DNA of 64,000 bases, taken from assembly GCF_018143015.1 (NCBI RefSeq), contig NC_054756.1:24407440-24471439 (forward strand), given 5' to 3'. Positions 47,901 through 58,019 of the stretch are shown one piece after another; the stretch's first letter is position 1, and each line of letters begins with the position of its first letter. Below the pieces are notes generated by a model. It saw only the letters and a program-made list of their open reading frames with translations. It did not search any database and was not told where the DNA came from. The DNA is from Lytechinus variegatus (taxonomy: Eukaryota; Echinodermata; Echinoidea; Temnopleuroida; Toxopneustidae). The position numbers and the translations under genes were made by a program.

Positions 47901-50900
47901 TGTTAGACATCGCTGGAGCCCAAATGCATTTTATAGACATGATAGAACTGACCTGACTGACATGGGACAAATTCATGTTACGCTACATTTAGCTTAACAT
48001 TCTACGAATTTCATATTCACTCTACTTCCCTAATCAATTTATGGTAAAATGGAGTTACCCTATATACACCATTTATTTATATATCTATTCATTATTTATT
48101 CGGCACTTCAAACATATTCAAAATTACAAAGCAATATGAAACATTACATAAAATGACATAAAACTTGTATGGGTACCTGCAATATTTGATAGCAGTTTAC
48201 CCAGTTTATCAGTTGGTGGGCAGGGAAGAGGAGAGCAAACTTGATACTGTGAAATGATGTTCCCTCCGCCCAACCAACCGATGCACTGGGAATACTGGTA
48301 AAATATAGCATGAAGAAAAATACGACAATCGCGGGAATTATGGTAAATAATAAAGGCATAAAAAAAGTATTACGCTTTTATAACAAATATACTCAAGATA
48401 GAAAATCATAAATTAGAAATAGAAATATATATTGTTAAAAACAAAATGTGAAATCGTGCAGGGTACGTACTGAATTTATATGAGAAGCCAGACTTATACA
48501 GAATCTGAAACATTGAATTAAGAGTTGCTTGAAAATAATCCAATCAGAAAATGAATAAGGATTATCAAATTGAAAAATGATCGCACTAAATGTAGATGTC
48601 CCATTTTAACTAAATGTTGTTGAAAGGGCTCAAAAGGGTCTAAGAATAAGGTTATCAGTATACAGATAAGTCAATGTACAACTGAAATTTAGGAATATAC
48701 ACTCGGCAAAGAAAAAGTTCTTGGACACTTACAAGAGTTAAAATATTCCATATACATGTAAATGATTAAAGGCAAATCCATGTAAATGATTAAAGGCAAA
48801 TTATTGTATGTCTTCATGACAATAATCCTCTTCCAGTATGACATGGCATTTTCTTGTAAACAGTCATGCATGAGTGGTTAAATGCTTTAAACAATAGCAA
48901 TGTCAGCAAAAGAAACTTGCAAGGAATGGACCATTGAAATGCTAATGATCATGGCCATCCTGAAGGCATACATTCAACAAATTCAACAGGTGGTTATCAA
49001 TTGAATTGAATGCTTAGCGTCTTAGCGATGCATCATGAGATGCATGAGATAGATCATTTGGACACTCACTTTCAAGATGCAGCTTTCCAACCAAATCGTG
49101 CATGAGCAATAGGAATGTTGCAGTCTGGGCAGTCATTTAGACAAGTGGCTCGATATTTCCAAGTTTCCCCAACAACAATGTCAAATTTGAACCAGCAGTA
49201 TTTGGCTACTGATGAAGTTAGAGGCCGCCCTAGGAGTGGTCGACCTAGGGCCACCACCCCTGCAGAAGATAGGATAAGGATGCATGCGTTAAGAAGGCGA
49301 TTTGTCACTGCACCAACTATCGGATCTGGAATTCATGCTGCAAGAGGTCGAGGTGCCCGTCGAGTTTCTTCTCAAACGGTCAAAAACAGGCTGCGTGAAC
49401 ACGGCTTGTACTCCTGCACAACCTGCACGAAAACCAAAGCTGTTGCCTCGACACATTCCAGCTCGTTTGGGTTGGGCACGTGATCATGCATGGTGGGCAA
49501 TACGAGACTGGAGCAATGTCCTTTTCACGGATGAATCGAGATTCTATCTCCATCATAATGATGGTAAGGTTCGTGTATGGAGGAAGACACGTGAAAGATT
49601 CAGAGACTGTTGTGTGCAGGAGAGGCAACAAGGCCAAGGGGGAAGTGTTATGGTCTGGGGTGGAATTATAGATAACAGGGTAAGACACAGCTCATTGCTG
49701 TCAATGGAAACCTCACCATTCAGCGCTACATCAATGAGATTTTGGAGCCAGTTGTCGTACCCATTGCTACAAATCATGGAGAATGGTTCCTTCTCATGAA
49801 TGACGATGCACGTCCCCATCAAGCTAACATCGTCCAAAGATTTATGGATGACCACAATGTGCAGCGCTTGGATCAATGGCCCGCTTGTTTACCAGACATG
49901 AACCCGGTTGGGATCAGCTCGGAAAATCGGTAAATCAAAGAGTTCAACCATGAGACACTCTTCAAGATGTCCGGCGTTATCTCCTGGAAGAATTAGACAA
50001 CATTACCCCAGAGAAAATTCTCCGACTTGTGACAAGCATATCGATGTGCTGCACTCATTCAGAGTCAGTGTGAACAAACGAGAAATTGAATTTTATTTTG
50101 CTTATGCCAAGATACTGAAATTTGACATTTTTTAATCGTTTAACTTTGACTTGAAATTCCAGTGGAATAGTGACGCATCCAAAGTGAATAATTTTGCTCT
50201 TCTCTTTTATAGTGGAAGTTGACTTTAAGTTTGCTTTTATCGTTGAATGAATAATTATGATGTCAGTTCGAAAAACAGGGGGCCCACTATATGCTTCCCT
50301 GTGGCACCCTTGAAGCACATTACCCCCACTGAGAGAGGTTACCTCTAAAGATGACACACTGTCGACGGCCATAAAAAACTATTTGATCAAATGCCACGGA
50401 GTACCACATATGTTGCACTGCAGAGATAGTTTGTTCAGGAGGTTATCATGTGGTATTTTATCGACAGCTCGTGAAATATCAAGGGAAATCACTTCTACTG
50501 GAAAAGAAGGACTTTCCAGACAATGCATTTGAAAAAATCAAATTCTTCGGTTTTATGCAAATAATCATTGCAAATAAGATATCTTGCTTAGCATGCTAAG
50601 AATGCATTACCATATGTGGAAGAACTGGGAAGAAAGTATAAGAAATACTTTAGAAATGCTTGAGGTAATATTAATAAAATATGTATAGACTTTCCTGTAA
50701 CAAAAAAAATGACGGGCATTCAGATCAAAGTATTACGTGCGTTACATATTTGATTAACTCTCGTTATTTAGAATACATTCCAAATAGTTATTGGACGTTT
50801 TTATGTTTTCTCTTATCACAATAACGGTTTGGACAGGTGTAAGATGTTAAATTCGTAATGATTAATATGACATCGTTCCAATGTGTCTATGTCAAATAAA

Positions 50901-53900
50901 TGTCATTCTTGCAATTTCAATGGATAATAACTGCAAAAATCTTATTTATTATTTATATTATACCCCTAACCTTGACTAGGAAGAATTGTGACAGTAGCTA
51001 AATATACCCCTACGCAGTGTAACGGTACATAAAACTTTAAAAATTGCTAGCAAAATATTTCAGTTTGTTTAATCCCTTGTGATATTGCGAGTTATAAGGT
51101 CAGACTAGATATATTTCATCATGATTATGTATGATGGTGAATAGAGGCCATTCAAACATAAAAAATAAACAAAAACAATAATGATTTAAACAATCAATGA
51201 AACAAAATAAGAATGAAGTGTAAATTTTAATATGAGGTTAAATAAAAAAAATCGGGCAGTGGATTTTGAGAACAATGAAAGCGGAGAGATGATTTAGGTC
51301 TCGATCGAGAACTTTGATAAGTAAAACATATTTATATTAGCAAGTGGTGTACTGTATCTCCCCAGTCCTAGTTCATAGCGTTTTCTGTGTTTTATTATGG
51401 TGGGTTTGTTGGTGGACAATGTGACTCCACAAGATATCAATTTAATTTGCACTGTTAACCAAATTAACTAATTAATATTAAAAAAAAACAGTGAAAATTG
51501 TAAAGGTGTTATTGGCGTAGGCATGGAATTTCATATAACTATGCCAAAGAAAACAAATATCTTAATTGCAGTAACATGAGGGGAGGATGAGACAACATAT
51601 CTTAATTTTGGATGTAAAATAACATTTTGTTGATAATATTTCGAAGTTACAGCGAAAGGATTAAACTAATATCATGATTTCATCAAAGTATATTTAGCTT
51701 ATAAAGGTGTATGATCATAGCGAACATGACAAGTGTGCAAACCAGTAGGCCTAATTATACATAAATGACCAGAACTTTGTTATTTCTTGACCATTTTCTG
51801 TAATTTAGGTATCAAATTAAAGAGGAGATATTGAACTTTTCAAAAATGTGGTTTTCTTTTTGAAACCCAGATACCCCCCGCCAAATGAGTTTTTGATATC
51901 CTTTCTTCAAATTGTATTTGCTCACTCATGCGTGAATGAGAAATAATGTAAGTAATATCAGATGAAAGAAGAGATTCTAAGCTTTAAATTGGTAGGTCAT
52001 TTGTCTATTTTATTTATGATTAAGTAATGATAAATGATCGCTAAATATCGGTTTCGTTTTTTCTAGGTCGCACTGTATATATGTAGTTCATGCTATTAAA
52101 TTTTTCTGAACATTGTACAATAGCTGGCTATACTGAAGAAAACAGGAAGCTTAAGCCTCAGTGTGGAACATTCGCACCATCGCACTCACGTACCATCTTA
52201 ATTACAGTGAAAATTAGACATAGTTCAGGGGTATGTCAAATATTTAAGTTACATTTAACGACATAGAAGCCGTTTAAACAATTTTAACGGAAACCTTACC
52301 ATGGCAAGAAGCTGCTCCTGCTACAGAACATCCCATTACCAATGAACACTCCGACAGGTTAGTATCATCTGAAGGATTAAGTAAGAACAGTGACATCGAA
52401 TTATTTTTTAAATATATCATGCATCTCTCAGGCTTGACGAATAGAAAGAAGCAACATTTAATTCTAGGCCACACCTCTTATTCTTGCAATTCATACATGT
52501 AAAATTCAGAATAGCAACTTAAAGTTCAATTGTTGTGGAGCATCATACATGATGACCTCAAAGAATGTCGCCAATAATTATTGATTAAATATGTGGAAGG
52601 GAGGCTAAGGGTGCTTAACCCCCCCCCCACACACACACACACACACTTCTTTTACTAGTTGTAGACAAGAAACAACACATGAAAATTACCATATGATTGT
52701 GATTTATTATCCTCCCCGATACTCGCGCACACACATGCACACCCTTTCAAAAACGTTTCATCGCTCCTGATTTTTTTTTTTTTTGGGGGGGGGGGTAAAT
52801 GTTGGATTTTGTAGAAATAAATTAGGTTTTTTTTTCAAACTGCAAAACTAAAAAGCAAATCACATTGACGATCTGCTTCAGAACACACCTAAGTTTGTTT
52901 ACCCCGATTTCATTCATATAATTATCAGAAGTCAAGAACAATTAATATCTATCTAATAAACTTAACTGATATGCCATTACCTTCAGCACACAATAACCCA
53001 TGGTTGGGAGTTGAATTCTGTCCATAAGACGTCTGCTTTATTGCTCTGTTTGCTCCCTGGAATCCTAAATGTTTACAGATTAGGATGACATCAGTGGTAT
53101 CGATATTAGTCCCACATACTGTCTCCCATGTCCCGTTGTCTATCTTGATCTCAATTGTTCCTTTATTAGAATTCGGCCCGCCAACAAGTTGCACATCTGT
53201 CAACAACAATACGAGGGAATGAAAAAATAATAATTTTTTAATTATCGAAAAGCACTCTCGATTTCATTGAAGTTTGCAATAATTTTTCTGTATATTGAAC
53301 AACCCTTCACCGAGGTGTATTAAGCTCTAAATTTACAGACAAATATACGCGTTTTAGCTATCCTTTGCGGGTGTACGTAGGGCAATTCGTTTACTCATGT
53401 TATCCCATTTCTGAATATCACAAAATCAAAGTATTGACACTAAAAAGTAATTTTTACCCTTTCCTTTCAACTCTGTAGCGTCCCAAAACTGAACTCAAGA
53501 TTTGAGGTTTGATCACGTTGATGGAGAACCCAAACTTTCAATACTTTGAAACCATGTAAACAGATATCAGGACACTATTATCACCATTTTCATCATGTCA
53601 TGTTTGCAACCCCTTTATTTAAAAACTTTGCATCTACATTCCAATTTGACAGGTACATCAGTTTACTGTCCAATCTTCAGCAGAGTTTTTTTCCGTGAAG
53701 TCATATAATTTGAAATTCATGATAAACAAGTATTTTCTTAGCAAAGACAAAGAGAACTTTCTCGGTAAGTAATAATGCCACTTCATTTGGAAGATGGATA
53801 CCCTAATACTTGTGACCGAAGTATTTTGAAGTCTCGGAACTTAGAAAGGAGACCAGAAACTGCTCCCAATAAATTCACCGTTATGATATATTTTGGAATA

Positions 53901-55005
53901 CAAATTCCATCGGCTTCAGATATGATAACGACACGACTAGAACATCTATTTCACAGAGAACTCCATGTGCCCGTGGTTTAATGTATAGCCTTTTTAATAA
54001 TTCATGTTACTGTCTTTTTACCATATTGACGGTGCCAACACCACCTTGTAAACATAAATTGTCCAACTCCGACTGTTTTCTTTTTTTCATGTGCGATTGT
54101 TATTTATGTGTTTGAATGGACCCTATTTACCTAATTGCTTGAAAACAGGGAACGCTGTTATGTAACCACCCGTATGATCTGCATCAACGCTGCACAGCTA
54201 TAAGTCCTCTCCGAAAATCCTATAAATGGATATTGAGGATTGTATATCCTACCAGAAGAAGGTACGTAGCGCATTGTTTTTCGAATCTGGTCGATTTGAG
54301 AGACAACTGCCATACCACCTGAGGTATTGTCATGTTGTTAAAGGAGAATGAAACCTTTGGAACAAGATAGCTTGTATGAAAAAGAAAATCAAAGAAACAG
54401 ATTAACGGAAGTTTGGGAAAAATCGGACAAATAATGAAAAGTTATGAGCTTTTCATTTTGAATATTGCGATCACTAATGCTATGGAGATCCTCATATTGG
54501 CGATGCGACAAAGATGTGTGATGTCTCTTGTGAACAACTCCCCCATTACTTTAGTATATATTTCACTTAAACTGCTTCTTTTATCACATCTATCAGTAGA
54601 TCATGTGTAATACAGACTTTTAAAGAATACATCATGGATAAAGAGTTGGTATCACCATAAGAAAAAGCAAAAAGAAAGTTGTCCACATGAGACATCACAC
54701 ATCAGTGTCGCATTGCCAATTGGAAGATCTCCATAGCATTAGTGACTGCAATTAATGCTCATAACTTTCTCATTATTTGTCCGATTTTTCTCAAACATTC
54801 TTTGTTATTATTCTTTGATTTTCTGTTTTGACACAAGCCTAGTTGTTTCAAAGGTTTAATTCCCCTTTAAGGTCTTCAAAATGACGAGGTTTTGAATTCG
54901 GGTTTTGTGGTTACCTGTTATGACGCACGTGCTGACCCGGCTCCAAATCACCACCAGGAACATAATGGTTATCCGATTACAATCCATGCCGAATAGTGTT
55001 GCCAT
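44737..55005 (-). CDS. Gene 3: complete chimeric SRCR-WSC receptor with short tail
   Basis: Seven exons: 54915-55005, 52981-53196, 52300-52368, 47586-47879, 45914-46105, 45422-45512 and 44737-44974. They sum to 1191 bp in frame, 396 residues. Layout: signal peptide 1-30, SRCR 31-125, WSC 126-223, Thr/Ser/Pro stalk 224-287, membrane helix about 288-317, tail 318-396. The first four exons lie in duplication unit 2 and are near copies of gene 2; the last three lie in unit 1 and match gene 4. The gene therefore spans the unit junction and is a fusion of a gene-2-type ectodomain with a gene-4-type stalk, helix and tail. All splice sites look usable and no stop interrupts it, so it may be expressed. 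Confidence 0.8.
45422..45512 (-). CDS. Gene 3 exon 6: transmembrane helix
   Basis: A 91-bp exon with acceptor 'tctctacag' and donor GTGAGT, phase 1 in and phase 2 out. It encodes FGAVVGEGVVIIILSVLLIL then SVIYIIRIRK: about 23 hydrophobic residues and a basic cytosolic end. Confidence 0.85.
45914..46105 (-). CDS. Gene 3 exon 5: Thr/Ser/Pro stalk
   Basis: A 192-bp phase 1-1 exon with acceptor 'aacccatag' and donor GTAACA. It reads TETIETTPTIGSTWSTEEIQ, EVMTYQPSSDRTSGHSP and SSPLTTTFSPTPQQY. It is a mucin-like spacer with many O-glycosylation candidates and is 65-residue-scale like the gene 4 exon. Confidence 0.75.
46843..46884 (-). pseudogene. Stump of a WSC exon at the duplication junction
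   Basis: The minus strand reads ESCGGVRYIAVFT then a GTGGGT donor, the last 14 codons of a WSC exon. The rest of the exon and its acceptor are missing: homology is cut at 46884/46885. It aligns with the 3' end of the gene 4 WSC exon (ESCGGDGHITVF) and marks the right breakpoint of the duplicated segment. Confidence 0.85.
46885..46912. other. Short inverted templated insert at duplication junction
   Basis: The 28 bases beginning TCCTGATTTACCCGAAAAGA are the exact reverse complement of sequence at about 29530-29557 in unit 1. The unit 2 counterpart (47157-47184) has since changed at two positions. It lies exactly between the exon stump and the start of unit 2. Confidence 0.8.
46918..47085. repeat. 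3' part of AAGTCCACC MITE starting unit 2
   Basis: The sequence matches 28793-28960, including 'acatccgatttcgatgaaat' and 'gaggtggactt'. Only the right-hand part of the MITE is present because the duplication began inside it. Confidence 0.8.
47586..47879 (-). CDS. Gene 3 exon 4: WSC domain
   Basis: A 294-bp exon nearly identical to gene 2 exon 4, with the same splice sites. It has eight cysteines and the motifs YLGCFVDM, ECYCGEASDN and DSCGG. It is the first exon boundary transcribed before the chimeric junction. Confidence 0.9.
49078..50060 (+). mobile_element. Decayed Tc1-like transposase, unit 2 copy
   Basis: This is the counterpart of 31762-32792, with the same helix-turn-helix start, FTDESRF, MVWGG, DDARPHQA and DMNP motifs. 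Different small indels from the unit 1 copy show independent decay after duplication. The region for the third catalytic residue is damaged by a deletion (PVGISSENR in place of PIEQLWDQLGKS). Non-functional. Confidence 0.85.
51760..52075. repeat. TA-flanked MITE, unit 2 only
   Basis: A 316-bp insert relative to unit 1 (site about 38632-38645), flanked by TA. The ends CATAAATGACCAGAAC and, as complement, CAGTGCGACCTAGAAAAAAC are imperfect inverted copies. The right end resembles the CAGTGCG terminus of 4972-5379. Confidence 0.7.
52300..52368 (-). CDS. Gene 3 exon 3: second part of SRCR domain
   Basis: A 69-bp phase 1-1 exon with the same sequence and splice sites as gene 2 exon 3, encoding SECSLVMGCSVAGAASCH. 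Confidence 0.85.
52981..53196 (-). CDS. Gene 3 exon 2: first part of SRCR domain
   Basis: A 216-bp phase 1-1 exon. It differs from gene 2 at few residues (GPNSN for GPDSN, FQGAN for FKGAS). All three SRCR cysteines of this half are kept. Confidence 0.9.
54341..54867. repeat. TA-flanked MITE with long inverted ends, unit 2 copy
   Basis: The counterpart of 40898-41424, identical in length (527 bp) and flanks. It shows the element was present before the duplication. Confidence 0.85.
54915..55005 (-). CDS. Gene 3 exon 1: signal peptide
   Basis: An ATG at 55005 gives MATLFGMDCNRITIMFLVV, IWSRVSTCVITG and a GTAACC donor at phase 1. It differs from gene 2 at two residues. The internal start MDCNRI is an alternative, as in gene 2. 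Confidence 0.75.
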
Positions 55006-55865
55006 CACTGATGAATCTGGAAATTAATTGGAATCGAGTCAACCAGGCTTTCTCCATGATGTTTAGCAGGTGAATTGTGGGATATACAAGGGTGGTTGTG
55101 GTCAGTGGCGTACATAGGCAAATTCGTCCGCCAAAAAATTTGACAAACAAAAAAAAGGTCTTTAAGTTAAAAGGAGCGGGCCACTTGTGGCTCTTCAGGG
55201 ACCAGTTGTGACCCCGTTGTGACTCGTCAGGGGGGCAGTCTGCCCCCTCTGCCCCCCCCCGTAGGTACGCTAATGGTTGTGTTGAACTAGATGGCAAAAT
55301 TACAATTTTAAAACATTCGTGTCAAAGAGAAAAGAATGTTCACAGTAAATGTCGGTAGAAATTAATCAACAGTTATTGTGATTTCGACCATTATTTTCTT
55401 TGGTATACAGTATCTTAAGTTATGTTAATTAATTTGTAAGTCGTATTCAGGAGAATGAATTCAAAATAAGGTGATAATAATTATAATTACCATTTTATGT
55501 ATGTTCCATGCATAAAATCTGAGAGGCAGATTTCACCCCTTTGTATCATTTACGACCAGCGGGCGAGGACCCTCTTCAAATTATATCAATGCATGAAGAC
55601 ACTTCGAGCTGTTATGATTATCAGGTTTGTGATAGAGAGTACTGCAAATTGTCTCGCTAGATTTCAATACATAGCTTCATGACACGTGCATTCCGAAAAC
55701 TACCTCTTTTCTTGGTAGAGGGTATGAAGTATGTACCTGGTTTCACAAACTTTGTATCTCAAACGAAGGTGGGATCCTGTCAGTACGACGCGACGTTCCT
55801 CTGCGCGAATTCTATTTCGAGTTTCCAATACATTCTAGCATGTCTAGCGGTTATGGCATCGTCAT

Positions 55866-56045
55866 GCAGAAAACACTTTTCGGGAAACATGGCCTAAAAT
55901 GCCACCCTTTCTGGCACTCCTTTTTATGTCACAAAGGAACCTCTTTGTTTGCTTTCTATTGAGTCTACTCTACATTGCTGATCAAATAATTGAATAAAAG
56001 GCGAACAGAATAATTTTTAGAGTCAAGTTCCTCTTTTACGAACAC
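55866..56045. promoter_or_regulatory. Conserved upstream block, gene 3
   Basis: The copy of the block at 42391-42566 created by the duplication, with GAAACATGGCCTAAAATG and 'caagttcctcttttacgaac'. It is informative only together with the more distant gene 1 copy. Confidence 0.3.
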
Positions 56046-56649
56046 AACCTATTTAAAGATCGTGTGAGAATCTCGCTCGAACGTGATTTTTTTTTTCTTA
56101 ATGGTAAACAATCCATATCCCAAAGCAACAGTGTGTTTCATTATATCCTTATACTCTTATCTATCGTTTTAGGTTGTCATTCAAAATTATTCACAGAATA
56201 ATTTAGAATTATTACTATTGAAAATGTTCCCTCCCCCTCTCTCTCTCTCTCTTTCCCTCTATTTCTCCCTCTCTCTCATATACATGATGCACATTCTTGC
56301 CATATTGTCAATTTATTCAAGTTTCAAAGAACAATTTCAAATAAAAGGTGAGTTTATTTCAATATGTTTAATGAATGGTTTTGTGATTTATTTGTGTCTT
56401 CTTGTACATTCATGATATCATCTTTCTACCTCAAAAATTACAATATGGGAAGATTTTTTTTCAAATTAATTTTTCAATACAGTATCAAAGAAGAAAGTAA
56501 ATAAACAATCAATGTTCATGAACAATTGTATTTCTAAATATTTTATTTGCCTAAATTTAAAATGCACATTATTTATTATTTTTTCCTGAAAAATGTATTG
56601 CTGTTATAAAGGGTTATATCATTAAATGTACACATTATACCAACTAAAT

Positions 56650-56712
56650 AAGCCCCCCTCTCTCTCTCTCTCTCCCTCTCTCTCTCTCTCTCCTTCCCTC
56701 TCTTTCTCTTTA
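56650..56712. repeat. CT microsatellite
   Basis: (CT)n with CCCTC interruptions. A shorter C-run plus CT run is at the unit 1 counterpart (43173-43205). Confidence 0.85.
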
Positions 56713-57034
56713 TATTCTTGGCAATATGAGTAATTTTTTTTGCAAGACCAATTTTGAGATTTCAGATAAATACTTGCTTAATATCAGGAAATAGCCTTTT
56801 TCATCTTAGAACCCCGGGCCAAATCAATTTCCGAATGAAACAGAAATGAATAAAGTAATAAATGTATCGTATGTGTATAACGTTCGAGTATCATAGCCAT
56901 ACTATACATGTATGATTTTTCAGTGACGACGGGTCTAATGAACCTTCCATACATGATATACTCAAGAACACATTTGACAACCACATTCCCATGCTCCCTT
57001 TGATTGCCGAGAAAAACATTTATATTTTATTTAT

Positions 57035-57495
57035 TTATTTATTTCGTTTTGTTTACCCAGGGTAACCCCATTGGTGGACTAAGCACTGTTTTTCTTGGGG
57101 GCCCTGCATACAAGTAACAAATACATACATGCAATAAATGCAAACAATGGAAAGGTATCAAACAAGGAAGAAAATATGTTCAAAGAGACAAGCGACCTTC
57201 AGGACATACACTCAGTCATACTAAAATACATGTGTGTATGTAGAACAAAAGTCAAGATTGTGCTTATGCAAATCCATATAAATGTAGATTCCCTATAATC
57301 ATTATGTTTATTGATCAATTTTGTGTTTACTTGATTTGCCCGTCCCTGGGATCAGTACAATAGAGGCAGTTATTTTTAATTTAGTAGTTTCTTGCTCTCC
57401 AATAAGATGTAGCGAAGGATTGCCTCGAAACTGCTCTACGGGCATGACGGGTATTACTATCATGACTATCCAGCTGACTCAAAAGAATGACAGCG
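57035..57495 (-). mobile_element. 5'-truncated LINE (CR1/L2-like), unit 2 copy
   Basis: The counterpart of 43660-44108, with the same reverse transcriptase C-terminal block in degraded form and the 'ggttaccctgggtaaacaaa'-type 3' UTR. Confidence 0.65.
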
Positions 57496-57843
57496 CTATG
57501 AGACAAATATATTTGTATAAAATATTATGTAATAAATGGTCATACAATTAAAAAGTCTTCTAAATGCATAAACCATATTCTTCTCCACTTTCACACCTGG
57601 ACTATGTATGACGACACACACCCACATTCACCCACCCTACACACCCAAGCTCCCTCACACACAAGCACATGCTCTCTCTCTCTCTCTCTCTCTACACTCA
57701 CATAAAATATGTGCGTGCAAGTGTTGGTGGGTGAGGGAGGGTGCATTTGTTTGTATGTGTGTGTGAGGGAGTGTGTATGTATTCCACCCTTACATCGTGT
57801 AAGAGTGGTGTAGAGCAATGGTGTCGTCAGGGTCTATCACGTT

Positions 57844-57849
57844 TTTATT
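57844..57849 (-). terminator. Poly(A) signal AATAAA containing the gene 4 stop codon
   Basis: The minus strand reads TAC AAA TAA AAACG, so the TAA stop lies inside AATAAA. Gene 3 reads TACGAACATAAACG here, with neither stop nor signal. Confidence 0.4.
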
Positions 57850-58019
57850 TGTATATCTGAGAGGAGTAGTAACCATCGCCGTCAGATGTTGCCGATGGAT
57901 CCGATTCCCTGATATCCTGAATATTCCGATAAAAACTTGTATCACTTTCAGGCGAACTTGATGACTGAATCAAATCCACATGTTGTGTCTTCTGATCCTT
58001 GTTAGAGTCTTTCATCATC
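57845..58019 (-). CDS. Gene 4 exon (last): short cytoplasmic tail
   Basis: Acceptor 'actctacag', then MMKDSNKDQKTQHVDLIQSS and an end at QIYK and TAA. Tyrosine motifs are SFYRNI and GYYSSQIYK. YRNI fits the Grb2-type YxN pattern; the gene 3 equivalent is YHDI. The tail is 21 residues shorter than in gene 3. Confidence 0.8.
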
